Assembly: GCF_030035675.1 (NCBI RefSeq)
Contig: NC_084492.1
Coordinates: 26,871,761 to 26,935,760 of the forward strand
Length of the DNA: 64,000 nt
Source of the DNA: Rhineura floridana
Taxonomy: Eukaryota > Chordata > Lepidosauria > Squamata > Rhineuridae
Direction of reading: 5' to 3'
Shown here: one piece after another, positions 35,401-46,189 of the stretch
Position numbering within the stretch: position 1 is the stretch's first letter
Layout of the letters: each line of letters begins with the position of its first letter
The notes under the pieces: model-generated
Told to the model about the DNA's origin: nothing
The model's database searches: none
Seen by the model: only the letters and a program-made list of their open reading frames with translations
Position numbers and translations under genes: made by a program

Positions 35401-38400
35401 ACAAAAAGAAACACAAGCTTTTTGACAGATAAGCTTCAACTTCATTACAATCACATTTTATAAGCAGATACAGGCAAAACGCCATTCCAATCTGGACTCT
35501 GTCAGCAAGCAGATGAGTCAACTCCTGGCACCCAACTCTCCTGCACTCTACTGACCTATCTTCAAAGAACAAGCCTCTCCTCTGCTTGCAAGGAGGACCC
35601 AGGTATATCTTGCTCTACATAGCTGATCCATCAATTCACTGTGCTTTGCTGTCAGACATCTCAGTGATTCACCACACAAGTGTGCCACTTCCTTCTGATA
35701 ATTGTCATTCATGAACTCTCTCCATTACTCACATTCTGATTCTTCTAATGAATTGTTAGTTGCTATCATGTGTCAAAGCACAGCTGATGGCAAGAAGACA
35801 CCTTTAATTATCTTGTAACATTTGCATCCTACTGTTTCTCCAAAGAGATGAGGATAGTGCACATGGGAATTATCCCATTTTATCCTAACAGCAGCTCTAC
35901 GATGGAATAAGCCTGTTAGTGTCTGGCCCAGAAAAGCTTTACAACTGTGCATGTATATGAACCACCATTTTGCCTCATTAAAGAGGAACACTGTATATAC
36001 TTTAAGTTGGATTCCTGCACTGGACTCGATGGCCTTATAGTCCCCTTCCAACTCTACCATTCTATGATTCTAGCTACACCTCACTGTTGGTTACTTTTAA
36101 ACCAGTGTTATAATTTCCAAATATGCTTTTGCCATTTTTTTTCCAACTACATGTTCACATGCTATTTTGCCCAGCATTGTGTCTGTTTCATCTTAAGAGG
36201 CAACAGCTGTATTTTAGCAACAATTTGCAGGATAAAAAGGCTTACCTTGTCACCTGCATTTGGATTCTTATCAGGATGGTACTCCTTGGCAAGCTTCCGG
36301 TATGCCTAAATAGCAAAATGAACCAATACAACTGTTTAGTTATATACAATATAACTGTTTTACAACTTGTGTAAAAAAATTCCTAATGTCAAGCAGTACT
36401 TGAAAAGATCTATATATCTGGGTAGAATACTTCAACAGGAGTTCTTATCTCATACTACAGCACCACTATAGTGCAGTAAGACTATGATGTATCTGTTAAC
36501 AACATTATTCAAGCAGCTGAGAAAACTGAAATTATACTCTACTTTAAGGTCTCTTTTTAAAAGCTGGACTACTATTTCTAAAAAACCCTTAGAAGGTTTC
36601 TCAATCCCTGCCATGCATACAAATCCTATTCAGATCTGCTGCTGCCATAAAAATTCTGCCCTTAATAAAATGGTGCAAATTCTCAAACAATCCAGTGTTC
36701 TTACTCTGTTTAGCACAAAACTGACCCTTACTACTACTTCCAAAATACTAAATTGAGAGAGGCATGTAAATACAGGTCCAACATTACTAACAACGAAAAA
36801 AATACTAAATCAAAGTACAGAGAAGATGGCACCCTAGAAGTTACTGAAATTCAAGTTCTGGACTCCTATTGCAACCCTATATAGGCCTAACCTTGGTGAA
36901 ATCCCACCACCACTGCTGCTTCTACTATATCATTTTCTTAGTAGTTTTAATATGTATTTTACTTCTATTTTAACCTTGCAACCATCCTGTTAAGTATGAC
37001 TACTGACTGTTTTACTAGAGGCTAATGCACAAGTGCTCAAAGTCCAAACACATACTGGAACCAGCAAATACAAGTTAATTCTCAACAAGACACATTATTT
37101 CTTCCTCAAATTCAGAAGTACACATTTAGTACTTTCCAGACAGAGCATTTCTCTTGAGTATCAGAGTCACAAACCATTCACAGCACAGTACTTACTGAAA
37201 AGCAAGACTGTCTGGGGAATCCAAGTAAGCATTCAAGGATTACAGGCTAAGTACTATTTACATCAAGGTTGAGCTAATTCAGTTCCTTTTAACTGGAGCA
37301 AGAATCTTCAAAGATCTGTGGTGTGGGCAGTTGCAAAGGCTACTGTGAAGCTTCATTAAGAGTATGTGTCAATGAGCAACTTTCAGTGAGAAAAGCCATA
37401 GCTGCTATCAAGTAATTCAGTAATATGGCCAAGAACTTAAAGCAGGTATGGGGAACCTTTGCCACCCTGCCCCAGATGTTGCTGAACTACAACTCCCATC
37501 ACTCCCAGAAAGCATGGCCTTTGGCCAGAAATGATGGAAGTTATAGTTCAGCAACATCTGGAGGGGGAAAGGTTCCTCACATCTGCCTTTAAGTATTTTC
37601 AATGGCAACTCTGAGTTAACACCGTATGCCAAACTATTGAAATTGAGAAGCTACCAGGATTACAAGCATCATCAGAAATATTCAGTCATCCTGAACAGTT
37701 TCTGTTACTGACATTAACCTTAGTGACTCTTTGAATGGGCCACCTCTCTTTTTACAGTATTCAGATTCCTGGACACCACTACATCTTCCTCCATTTTGCA
37801 GATATGAATGAAAATTACATAAAGAAATAGCATTAAGATTTTCAGTCTGTTCATTGGAACACTTCATCTTTTCAGATCTAGAACCTGTCTTTAACCCAAA
37901 ACTGCAACGGGCACCCACTTGCAATTATTTCACTGTATGCATCTCTACTATCTAGGGTGAACAGACAAATATGGACAGAAACTTCATATGTGCAAGCTGT
38001 CACACCAAAATTCCCTTTTCTATCTACTGATGGAAAGTAATGTAGCTCTGTCTTCTGCTCCAGGTCATCCTGAATTTTTCACCCTTTCTGATTTATTTTT
38101 CTCCTTCCCAAAAAGACTAAGCAAAATGGTGGCAATACTATTGGTGCAAGCCAGCCTAAGATGGGATGCAATCCACCAACTAAAGTCCTCAGCTGTCTGT
38201 TATATCCAGTAATTGCAATCCAGACAGCTTCATTCTGTGTGCACCAAAACTTACAAATGTGCAGTGGGAATGTTGTTCCTACTCCCAAACAGGAGCCTTC
38301 CCATGACACACAGTTAGCTGCCTTTGATATTCCTGATGCTCAAAAACTGCTTTGCTTTAAAAGGCAGTTTATGAGGGGGTGTTTGTGTGGAAAGAAGAGG

Positions 38401-41400
38401 ACTGAACTGATATGCATGGTTCTCTCAACTCTGGCCTGTTTTTCTGCAAAATGTTTTAGCAAGTGGAACATAATCCCACTGGAGACCCCTTGAAAGTCAA
38501 GTTAAACGGTTTGCATCTCACCTAGAAGTAACAATCTGTGAAATATTAAAGTTACCACAGTTTTCAAATTATCCCCTAATATACTGTCTTTTAAAAAGAG
38601 TTTTGCTCATGGCTTTTTAAAAAATCACAGTTCAATGCAATTTCTATAAAGTTTCCCTGGATATATTCTGTTTTATGAAAAGGGAGATATATTCAAAAGC
38701 AATACCAGGGCATGGTGGCTTTTGCTATCCGCCTAAGTATTTGTTTTAAAGGGGTAAGACTTAGCTAAATCTCAAACATCACGTTACAAGAGGAATATGC
38801 ATAAATAGGATTCTTCTGAATCCACGATAAGAATCTTATTGTCCTGTTGACCTCAGAACTGTCTGATCACATGCTTCCTTCAAGACACCTGCTTCCACAG
38901 TAACAAACACTCAGCCCAAACAAATTAAGCTATTACACGCCCAAATGGAGAGGATCTATTCCCCAGTAGCACCACCCTTCCTGCCACAAACAAGCAGGAC
39001 ATGGTGATTAACCAACTGAAGCTTCTGATGTGGGATGGAGCTCTCAAAGAATGGGTAAGGAAAAGAAGTGGGTTAGGCCTTCCAAAAACAAAAACAATTT
39101 TTAAATTATCAAAATTAAGGGCAAGACTAGGTTTTATCACCTAGGATTCTTGCCCTGCTCACTTTTTTTTTTAACAGCCTGGATGAGTGGGCATCACCTA
39201 CAGAGGAGAGAAGTCCCAGAATGAAGCCATGGCAGAAACAGATTGTGTTCTGTATTGGCCCGTGGGCAAGCTCAGCAGCTATATTAGCAGAATAGCTGCC
39301 TGTAGGCAAGGGGGGCTTGTATTTCCCCCCCCCAGCCTTAGTTTTTGTTAGTTTAGCATTCAGTGTTTAAGCATGCAGGGAGATGGGTCAAGGACGGCCA
39401 ATGAGCCCAGAGCCACCTGGAGTCTAATCTGGGGTTCCTAACAAGCAGTTGGTGTGACGCTATGCCAAGAGTGTCTGTGTGATGCTGGGAAGGTGCCTTG
39501 TTAAGCAGATAGTGTAGATTTTAGAGTAATTAATGCCCTGCCAGGCAATTAGGGGCATGCAGCTTATCAGTTGTTGTTATGCTGTAATATGTAGCCTTTT
39601 CTAGTAATTAATGCTTATTTGAAGTTGCCTTGTTAATCCAAAGATTAATAGAATAGATGTGATGATTTAATGCTTCATAATAATTAATGCTTATGTAATC
39701 TCATTAGTGTGCTGTAAACATGTACCCTATAAAGGGGTCCCTGGTTGCCCAGTTCAGTGTTCAGTCTGGTCTATGTCCGTGCAGGGCCTGGCAGCCTGTC
39801 CCATTGTGTACTGGGTATACCTGGGGGTTGAAAGCTACTCAATAAACACTTTGTCTCCTTTTAAGTAAACCTGCATCTCAGTCTGCCTTACTCATCTCTC
39901 CGGTACCTCAGAAACCTGAATGCCCATTGGCCAGGGCATACATGTTCAAATGAGATTTAGCATATACGAAAGTAAAAAAAATAAGGATAATGGAAGAATA
40001 TAGGTTGGAGTACCATGATAATAACCCTGTCCAAGAATGACACAGGGAAGTAATCACGTTAAAACAATTCCCGGGAAACACAGAATTAGGGGTTAGTGAA
40101 AAAGGGAGGGATTGCCCTCACCATCACGAAATGACTCCTAAGGATTACAGGACTTGGACTGGCAGGGAGAAGAAAAAATGGTGAGATGCAGAAAGTAATT
40201 GTCTGGGTCATCCATTTTATCACAAGGCAACCCCAGAAAACCAGAAGCTTGCGAGGAGGGAGAAGAGAGATGACTTCTTACCACCATGAAACAATTCTTG
40301 GGAGAAGGGAATAAGAAAATTGGTGGGCTAGTCCCTAATTTTCCCTTGTTGCTCCCCTAAATGTAACTCCTGAGACACATACGATTTAGGGAGTACTGTA
40401 TGTGGAAAACAAAGAGAAGATGGGGAGGGGAAACAGAAAGGAAAACTAGCCTCTGGCTTACCATTGCCACCATGAAGCAATGCACACATAATTTTTGTGT
40501 GTGGAGGGGGAAGGAAAAAAAGAACAAATGGGAAGCTACTCGCGAGGTCTTTCTTCTCACCACCCTAAAATAATCCTCCAGCCACATAAAACCTAGGGGT
40601 GTTGAGGATAGGGGGAAAAAGTCTAGGAGTAGCAGGGAAGAGAATGGGTGATATTAAGAAGTGAATATTTCTCTCCTCTTGCAACCAAGAAGTCAGTCTA
40701 AAGTCATAATTCAAGGTGGGTGGTAGGCACAAGAAAATTGGTAGGGGCTATGCGCTTCCTTGCCCCCCTTAAAAAGACCTCCCTAGGTACCCAAGATTGG
40801 GAGACTGGGGTGTGTTAGAAGGAAGCACTAAGGGGGAGAAAGGCAGAAGGGAAGAAGCTCGCCTGTGACTAGCTCTTGTCACCATGAATCAAGAGAAGAG
40901 TGGATATGCAGGCAAAGGAAACTTTTTTAGTGTGGGGGTGAGTGGGTAGAGAGAAGAGAATACAACGTAGTCCCAACACACACACACACACAAACACATC
41001 CACCTCTTCCTCCTCCTCCTCCTGCGCAAGGCCTACTCACCTTCGCGAGGCAGCCCCAGGCGAACGCTCGCCCTCACCTCCCCACCCCCGAGACCCTCCT
41101 CTTCCTCCTCCTCCTCTACACACCCCATAACAAGAAGCCCGGGCCTGCCCCTCCGCCTCCACGATCCTCACCACCCCACCCCCAATAAAACACACACACA
41201 ACCGGCCCCTCTCCAAGAAGTCCTCCGTCCCTTCCAGTCCGCCCTGCCGAGGCCTGCTCAAGCCCGGGCGTCTCCAATGACCCTTGTCACGAGCCACCCC
41301 GGCACAGGGAAAGAAGAGAGGCTGAGGAGGGGGCGGCTGGTGGGCCTCTGGCCCCCTCCTTCCCCTCCCCTCCGGCCCCCTTTTCTTCCTCAGGATTTCA

Positions 41401-41569
41401 ACCTTTCCCTCGCCAACGCCGCCGCCGCCGCCAAACCCGCTCGCCCTCCTCCCTCCTTCCTTCCCTCCGTCCCTTCCCGACCGCCTCGGACCTTCTTCAG
41501 CTCGTTGTCTGAGGCCCCCGGCGGCACCCCGAGGATGTCGTAGAGCTTCGTGTCGGCCACGTTCGCCAT
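23491..41569 (-). CDS. DNAJA2: DnaJ homolog subfamily A member 2, Hsp40 co-chaperone; 9 exons
   Basis: Nine coding exons in transcript order: 41569-41492, 36305-36246, 35345-35122, 29696-29616, 28931-28798, 27286-27090, 24567-24423, 24277-24150, 23679-23491. They are in phase throughout: 411 aa, against 412 in human as I recall it. Domains: J domain (residues about 8-70) with HPD at 36-38; G/F-rich linker (about 75-110; [20 protein letters not shown]); four CxxCxGxG zinc motifs at 143, 159, 186 and 202; C-terminal substrate-binding domains; acidic tail; CaaX box CAHQ at 408-411, expected to be farnesylated. The protein stimulates Hsp70 ATPase and delivers unfolded clients in the cytosol. Oddities: residue 259 is Met where I recall Val, and the first donor is AAG|GTCCGA, weak against GTRAGT. 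Conservation is otherwise near complete, so the identification is very secure. Confidence 0.97.
23930..24035. repeat. Palindromic hairpin repeat, family P1, in DNAJA2 intron 8
   Basis: GCTCTACTCTGAGAAGAACC at the left, then AGCGGGTCTGTTCTGAGTAG and AACATAGTTGGATACCACC at the right. It lies about 120 bp from exon 8. Confidence 0.6.
25536..25703. mobile_element. hAT-like short element
   Basis: Ends are CAGGGGTGGGCAACCTTCTT and AAAGATTCCCCACTGCTG, an imperfect inverted pair. The body includes GTGTGATACCATATGCTTGA. No clear 8-bp target duplication remains. It lies in DNAJA2 intron 6. Confidence 0.5.
25854..26160. repeat. Imperfect tandem repeat, about 130-150 bp, two and a half units
   Basis: The blocks GGCCTCACGGTAGC..GAGCCAGCTC..GCTCTCCTGCCCGCC..CACACAGCCTGGA and GCCTCACAGTAGC..GAGCCAGCTC..GCTCTCCCGCCCACA..TGCACGGCCTGGA follow one another, then GGAAAGGGAGGCCTTGCC starts a third. 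It is GC-rich and lies in DNAJA2 intron 6. Confidence 0.6.
26654..26733. mobile_element. 80-bp hAT-like miniature element with exact 8-bp target duplication
   Basis: The ends CAGGGGTGGGGAA and TTCCCCACCCCTG are perfect 13-base inverted repeats. Flanks GGTTAGAT (26646-26653) and GGTTAGAT (26734-26741) are identical. The core CATGCTGGCTAGGGCTGATGG marks it as a shortened family A copy. It lies in DNAJA2 intron 6. Confidence 0.9.
27330..27620 (-). mobile_element. hAT-like element, family B, antisense fragment
   Basis: TTCTCCAGGCCACACTTCC, TTTACTTGGCTGGAATGTGT and CATGCAGCCCCTGG match the reverse complement of family B. It starts about 45 bp upstream (in transcript sense) of exon 6 of DNAJA2. 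Confidence 0.55.
27740..27898. repeat. Palindromic repeat, family C
   Basis: CACCATACATTTAAAGTACA at the left and TGTGCTTTAAATGCATAGTA with GTACACAGCC at the right are inverted arms. GGGAACTGTAGTTTGC and ACAGTTCCCAGGATTC form inner arms. Copies also lie at 47030 and 62350, with partial pieces at 42045 and 42485. Confidence 0.6.
29078..29123. repeat. (CA)n followed by (GA)n microsatellite
   Basis: CACACACA runs into GAGAGAGA near 29098; it lies in DNAJA2 intron 4. Confidence 0.85.
29185..29570 (+). mobile_element. L2 LINE fragment, ORF2 C-terminal part
   Basis: The plus strand reads [43 protein letters not shown], then a PPDWIT-like stretch and [15 protein letters not shown]. This is a degraded version of the L2 order NPSKTEVLW, GVLLDPSLSLEAQVAA, QLRPYLD, SRLDYCNALYVGLP. 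It lies antisense in DNAJA2 intron 4, ending about 45 bp from exon 4. Confidence 0.75.
30125..30665. repeat. Mosaic of family A fragment and a hAT-like element with an internal duplication
   Basis: 30125-30195 is a family A half (CATGGTGCCCTCCGGAGC through CATGCTGGCTCAGGCTG). 30215-30662 begins CAGGGGGAACCTTCAGG and ends AAAGTTCCCCATCCCTG. Inside it, CTCCTATCCACTCATCTGATG..CAGATCAGAGTGTGCC (about 30338) recurs as CTCCTATACACCTATCAGCTG..CAGATCAGAGCGTGCC (about 30454). Confidence 0.5.
33495..33665 (+). mobile_element. SINE with BovB-type tail (possible diverged 5S-derived head)
   Basis: The tail reads GGCAATGGTAAACCCCCTCC, CTTACCATGAAAACCCTG, GGGTCACCATAAGTCGGGAT and CGACTTGAAGGCAG, as in the 5S-derived SINE at 57008 and the tail at 42589. 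The head AAGCTGAGCAGG..GGGGAGGAC resembles 5S rRNA only weakly. It lies in DNAJA2 intron 3. Confidence 0.6.
34020..34340 (+). mobile_element. L2-like LINE 3' fragment
   Basis: CCTCAGGGCCTCTGCAGTTG and GTGGCACTAACTCTGGAATG correspond to the L2 C-terminal segment also seen at 16140. It is old. Confidence 0.45.
34640..34960 (+). mobile_element. L2-like LINE 3' end with AAATA tail
   Basis: GTGAAGGCTTTTTCTGCTAT, ATGGAATGCCCTATCAAGC, a long T-rich 3' UTR and AAAATAAATAAATG at about 34943-34956 give the L2 3' end. It lies in DNAJA2 intron 3, close to exon 3. Confidence 0.6.
36005..36075 (+). mobile_element. CR1 LINE 3' terminus
   Basis: GGACTCGATGGCCTTATAG, TCCCCTTCCAACTCTACC and ATTCTATGATTCTA form the characteristic CR1 3' end with its short ATTCTATG repeat. 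Confidence 0.75.
37443..37585. mobile_element. Palindromic hAT-like element, family A, 143 bp
   Basis: Ends CAGGTATGGGGAACCTTT and AAAGGTTCCTCACATCTG are inverted. The inner arms are CCAGATGTTGCTGAACTACA and TTATAGTTCAGCAACATCTG. Flanks ACTTAAAG (37435-37442) and CCTTTAAG (37586-37593) match at 6 of 8. It can fold over nearly its whole length. It lies in DNAJA2 intron 1. Confidence 0.75.
39320..39950 (+). mobile_element. Solo LTR-like fossil of an endogenous retrovirus or LTR retrotransposon
   Basis: A stretch unlike its surroundings carries a TATA-like CTATAAAGG near 39727, about 115 bp ahead of an AATAAA at 39841, followed by TTTGTCTCC and a pyrimidine-rich end. That is the order of U3, R and U5 in an LTR. 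No internal coding region or second LTR is visible, so it looks like a lone, incomplete remnant. The edges are approximate and no target duplication was found. It lies in DNAJA2 intron 1, opposite to the gene. Confidence 0.5.
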
Positions 41570-41910
41570 GGCGGGCTGGCAAGAGAAGGCTGCTACGGCT
41601 ACCGCTGCTACTACGCCGCCGCGCCGCCTGGGAAGGGGGAAAGGCCGCGCGAGACACCGGGAGCAGGCCGGCCGTGCGTGAGGGAGAAAGGGAGGGGGAG
41701 GAAGAGGAGGAGGAGAGTGAGTGGAAGATGGGAAGGCCCTTCGCCACGCACACTGACGTCACCACGTCGCGACGTACGCACAACCGGATGACAAAGGAGG
41801 GTGATGGGGGAGGTGGAATGAAGAAGGCTCCGCCCCCCTCAACGGGCCTTTGAGGGGAGAACGCCCCGCCCCGGCCTCGCAGCCAGGCTCCGCCTCTCAG
41901 CGAGGGAAGG
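41030..41910. promoter_or_regulatory. DNAJA2: CpG island and promoter of DNAJA2
   Basis: GC content and CpG density rise sharply here against AT-rich neighbours, spanning exon 1, the start of intron 1 and about 340 bp upstream of the start codon. There is no TATA box. This matches the housekeeping expression known for DNAJA2. No convincing divergent gene is seen on the plus strand. Confidence 0.8.
41754..41761. promoter_or_regulatory. Consensus CRE (TGACGTCA)
   Basis: A perfect palindromic CREB/ATF site lies 185 bp upstream of the DNAJA2 start codon inside the CpG island. A 12-base palindrome, ACGTCGCGACGT, follows at 41764-41775. Confidence 0.6.
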
Positions 41911-42044
41911 ACATGCCTCCTCTCCTTCAAGAAGTAAGGAAAAAGTGGAAATGAAGGAGTGGAGTGGGATGGGAGGGGTCGGGATTCTGAGGTCTTTCTT
42001 TGTACCGCCCCAAAGACCAGCTTGACTGTCAGTCATTCCTCTTT

Positions 42045-42580
42045 CCTAGGGAATCCTGGGAATTGTAGTTCTGGGGGACTCTTAAAAAGTTTGCTCTGGA
42101 TCGAGGAAGGACGCAGTTCATCTATCCAAGAGAGGTTCAGTTCTTACCGCAACATGTTTTGGCTTCTGCCTTCTTCAGCGGCTCCGAGGGGTGAATTCAT
42201 ACATTCAAAATAATTAGTGTGAACGCCAGGCATTAAATGACTGGCATGTTATTTGTTTCATAAGAAAAAAGAATGTTAAGGAACAAGGGGATGCCAAACA
42301 AGGTATAAATGTAGATTTGTGCAATTAAAGTGGATTAAACCTCTCTTTTGCTCTAGCACAACAAATTCACTTAAAAAAATACAGTCTTTTTGCTGCTGGA
42401 ATGAAAAATGCTCGGAAAGTGATGGGAAATGGGAAAATCCACTGAAAACCACAAGATGAACAAATAATTAATGAGAAGACGTGTAACCACAGAATCCTGG
42501 GAAGTGTAGTTTGTGAAGTGTGCTGAGAGTTGTTAGTAGTCTCCTATTCTCACAGTGTTGCAATTCCCAAGAAGTTTAAC
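42045..42580. repeat. Family C palindrome fragments
   Basis: GGGAATCCTGGGAATTGTAG at about 42050 and AGAATCCTGGGAAGTGTAGT at about 42490, with AGTGTTGCAATTCCCAAG at about 42555, are partial family C arms. The DNA between them shows no gene. Confidence 0.45.
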
Positions 42581-42588
42581 AGTCAGTC

Positions 42589-42660
42589 CCTCTTACCATG
42601 AAAACCCTATTTGTAGGGTCGCCATAAGTCAGAATCGGCTTGAAGGTAGTCAGTTCTGTA
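42589..42660 (+). mobile_element. BovB-type SINE tail
   Basis: CTTACCATGAAAACCCTAT, GGGTCGCCATAAGTCAGAAT and CGGCTTGAAGGTAG match the BovB 3' end shared with SINEs. Confidence 0.6.
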
Positions 42661-42675
42661 CAATGAAAAATCTTT

Positions 42676-42803
42676 ACACTGGGTTGCATCCAACTAAGTT
42701 TCAGTGAGAGGAGACCCACTGAAATTGATGGGCCTAAGTTAGCTGTGTTCATTAATTTCAATGGGTCTAACTCTGAGTAGGACTAGCAGTGAACACAACC
42801 CAT
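42676..42803. repeat. Palindromic hairpin repeat, family P1
   Basis: TTGCATCCAACTAAG, GAGGAGACCCACTGAAATTG and, inverted, AATTTCAATGGGTCTAACTC with GTGAACACAACCCA. It is one of the best preserved copies. Confidence 0.7.
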
Positions 42804-44875
42804 TGTTGTGGGTCTTCTGCTTTAAATCTGGAATATTAGCGAGGCTGCCATATTCAGCAAGAGGGGTACATTAAAAAGAGCAAAAATAAGGTTGCCAACT
42901 TTTTTTCATGGTAATGTTCTTGTGCTTTAAAAGCCACATGGCAAGCTGAAGTTCAGGTGAAGATTTTTCCTGGCATAAGATGGAAGGAGAAGAAAATGTT
43001 TTGCTTGCTGAATTTCCACCGGTCTCCTGAAGCTGCTGAAGACAATTGGCTTCTGTGGGTCTGGTTGAGAACATGACAAATTCAGTTTTATTTTAAAAAG
43101 GGATGTTGTTTAAATCCCGGTAATTTGTGTGCTATATCTTAAGGAGTAGCCTGGCAGGCTAGACACATGGTGTCATCTAAAGGCACTGTCTACTTACTGT
43201 TTTTTTACTTCAACATTTTTTTCCACTGTGAGGGGATTTTCCTGTGGGAAGAAACATTCTTAATTTTTTCCTCTGCTCCAGCTGACGTTTCCCCTCCTCC
43301 ACTTTTTTGTCTGTTCTTGTGAAACCAGGAAAGTTTCCTTTAATGGCTTCTTGAGTCTCTGTGTATATTTCTCTCCCTCTTGTCTTGACCCAGATTTTCT
43401 ACATATAAATTGATACTGTTTATGAGCATTCTGCCATTTTATTTGTCAGTTTGTTTCCATTTGAGGAGCTGGCTGTTTGCATTGGGAGTACAAAAGCACT
43501 TGTGGCTAATGTCAGGGCTTTTTTTGTTTGTGATGGTACTCACTGGTACAGATTACCAACACCTCTTTTTTTGGGGGGGGGCGGGCTGCCCATAGCAACC
43601 ACTGGGTGCTGGCATCCACAGCACTTATTATCAAGGTACGAGTACTGGCTTCTCATTTCCCCCCCCCCAAAAAAAGCAATGGCTAAAGTCATAATATTAC
43701 ACTGCTTTTATCTCAGGCAAGTTTCAGCCTGTGGTGGCAGCCTGTCATAATACAGTTTTAGAGAACCGTGACACAAAAAGGATAGTTTGCTAATATGTGG
43801 ATTTTCCCACAGGGCTCTGGAAATCCACGAAAAGCAATGTCGCTAACATTTCCATATATATATATATATCAAGGAAGGGAGAGACTTGCTTTTTTGTGGA
43901 GACTTTTATCCTTTGACTCTACTGGCAATGAAAGACAGTAAAATTAATTTTAAAAGGACACCTTGGCTATCTGTCTCCTCCAATATTGACACTGTTTGGT
44001 TGTAAAGCCCATGTGTTCTTTATTCTTTGTGGGGGGGCAGACAGGAAAGGAGCAAATGTCTTCTGGGTCACATAGTCCTTGGAGAAGCTTGAAGATGAAA
44101 GGGTGACATTTTGCAGTTGGCAGTGGCAGAGGCAAGTCAAGGAATCGAGACAGGCTCATTCGTGAGGCAGGGTCTTCAAGCAGCCACTTCGGGATGCAGT
44201 TTTGGGGCAGCAAATACACAACATTTCTGTCCAAAATGTTCCACCTCTTGAGCTCCCTAACCTCCTTGACTCCAGGAGCAGCAATGTTGCGAGGATGAGA
44301 GCGCCCCAAACTTTAACGGGGGATTGGACAAATTAATTGGGGGAGGGGAGAGATCTATCTAAAAGTAATAATGATGATGATGATGATCGTTCATCCATTC
44401 ACTATCAAACTAGATGTTCAGGACAACAGTGTTTATGTTGAACACTGATTTGTCTCGTTCAGTTAAAAAGTAGGGATAGGTATGGACAGACATATCTGTC
44501 AATATTGGCTTCTTTCCATTGCCCATTTTAAGTTCAGTTTGTCACATTTCTACATCAGTGTGCTATTTATTTTTAAAGAAAGTCCTTAGAAAAACTTCTC
44601 AGCACTCTAGTGCACATGTCTTTTAACAGACACAATTTTATATGCAATTTTGCCAGATATACCTGTTTTTGCAAGCAATTTTACTTGATATAAAGCATTT
44701 TTGTTTGTTATCTTCACCAATATATGTCTTTTTATGCCTAGGTCCCTGATTACATGCATTTATATGCATGTATATAAAAAAATCAGCAATTATTGGCCAA
44801 GATGCCTAAACAGAACCTCAGTTTTCAGAGAGAGTATGCCACTGTTTCTGGGAGTACCAATGGGAGAGGGCTACA
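42804..44875. other. Intergenic DNA without a recognised gene
   Basis: No coding pattern or conserved domain is seen. There are short low-complexity runs: poly-G near 43570, poly-C near 43660, (TA)n at 43858, (ATG)n near 44370. Confidence 0.5.
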
Positions 44876-45060
44876 TAAGAACATAAGAAGAGCCTGCTGG
44901 TTCAGGTGAATGGTCCATCTAGTCCAGCATCCTGTTCTCACAGTGGCCAACCCACTGCAAGCAGGACCCTGAGTACAAAGGCTATAGCTTTCTGCATCTT
45001 CTTGTGGGGCTTTCTAGAAACATCGAGCTGGCCATGGTGGGAAGCAGGATGTTGGGGACC
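44876..45060 (-). mobile_element. CR1 LINE 3' region, antisense
   Basis: AACATAAGAAGAGCCTGCTG, CCATCTAGTCCAGCATCCTG and CTCACAGTGGCCAACCCACT are the antisense CR1 3' region. Confidence 0.7.
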
Positions 45061-45763
45061 CCTCCATCCTGGTGGTTTTCTTTACGGGGGTATAATGCAA
45101 TAGATCATTGATGCAATAATAATTCATTAGTGGTGGATTTATACTCGACTCCCCCACATATATTTCTGCTTTATTGTTCTGTGATGCTGTGATTCCCCAA
45201 TGTTACCACATTATTGCCATCTGGAGGGGCACTCTTGCTGTACAGCATATCAAAAATGGGACAGAAAACATCTGGAACATCTGTGTCATGAGAAGTTGCA
45301 GGATTTCAGCAGAAAGCTATGGGGCATGCACCGACTGGAAATGAAGCAGTACGTCTGCCCCCAAATTTTTGCAGGCAGAAAACAGTGTTGAAAGTGGAAT
45401 TGCAAAGAAATGCCCCAATACCATCATGAGCACAAATCATTATAAATCCACAGTAAAAAAGACATGTGTAGATGGATTTGGGGTCTGTCTGATCTAGTAG
45501 GCCGCTACTTACATTCTTATATGATGTGATCACCAGCCTTCCCTTGATGTTGGCACCAGAGGGCGCTTTTGTTTGCAAAATGATTTTATGCACACCCTCT
45601 CTTATGAGTGACAAGAAGCACAGAAATGGCAGGAATATCAAGGCAGCCAAAATTCCACTGCACAGAAGGAGAAAAATCATTGCACTGCAACTGTTGATCC
45701 ACTTGCAATTTTTTAAGATTGAATTCAAGGTGGCGATTTGCAAGTTTTACATGAAGGACAGGA

Positions 45764-46180
45764 GTGGGAGACCACTTTCAGCTTGAGGGCCACATTTCCT
45801 TCAGGGCAAGCTTCCAGGAGCCGCATGACAGTGGTGGGTGGGGCTGGAAGCAACAGTGGGTTGGGCAAGACATGTGTCTCTTACCTTTGTACTGTAGGCT
45901 CCATTCCAGCCATCCAACAGCCTGCGGTTTCTATACGCCATCTCCACATTGCTATCTTCCATCCTGATAAACAAGAGGTATTATCACAGTTGAAATACAC
46001 ATTCCAGCTAGGTAAAATCATTCAAGGGAGGATCAGAGCATGGCAGCTGAGCAGTGTAGCTTGGTAAGGGATTGTGGCCCATGGAGAGTCCTGAGGGCCA
46101 CATAGAGAAGTCTCGAGGGGCCACATAGAGAAGTCTTGAGGGCCTCATTTGGGATCCAGGTCTGAGGTTTTCCACCTTTA
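45764..46180 (+). mobile_element. hAT-like element, family B (diverged)
   Basis: Starts CAGGAGTGGGAGACCAC, has GAGGGCCACATTTCC and ACACATTCCAGCTAGG, and fades at GAGGTTTTCCACC. A short local duplication of GTCTCGAGGGGCCACATAG occurs near 46110. Confidence 0.6.
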
Positions 46181-46189
46181 ATGAAAATC

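Noticed and set aside
41037-41930. 297-codon minus-strand open frame over the DNAJA2 promoter
   Set aside because: It reads through GC-rich promoter and intron 1 in a different frame from exon 1; low-complexity Gly/Arg/Ser text, no domain.
41926-41933. TTCAAGAA as a heat-shock element upstream of DNAJA2
   Set aside because: Only two of the three or more nGAAn units needed are in phase; too weak to claim heat induction.
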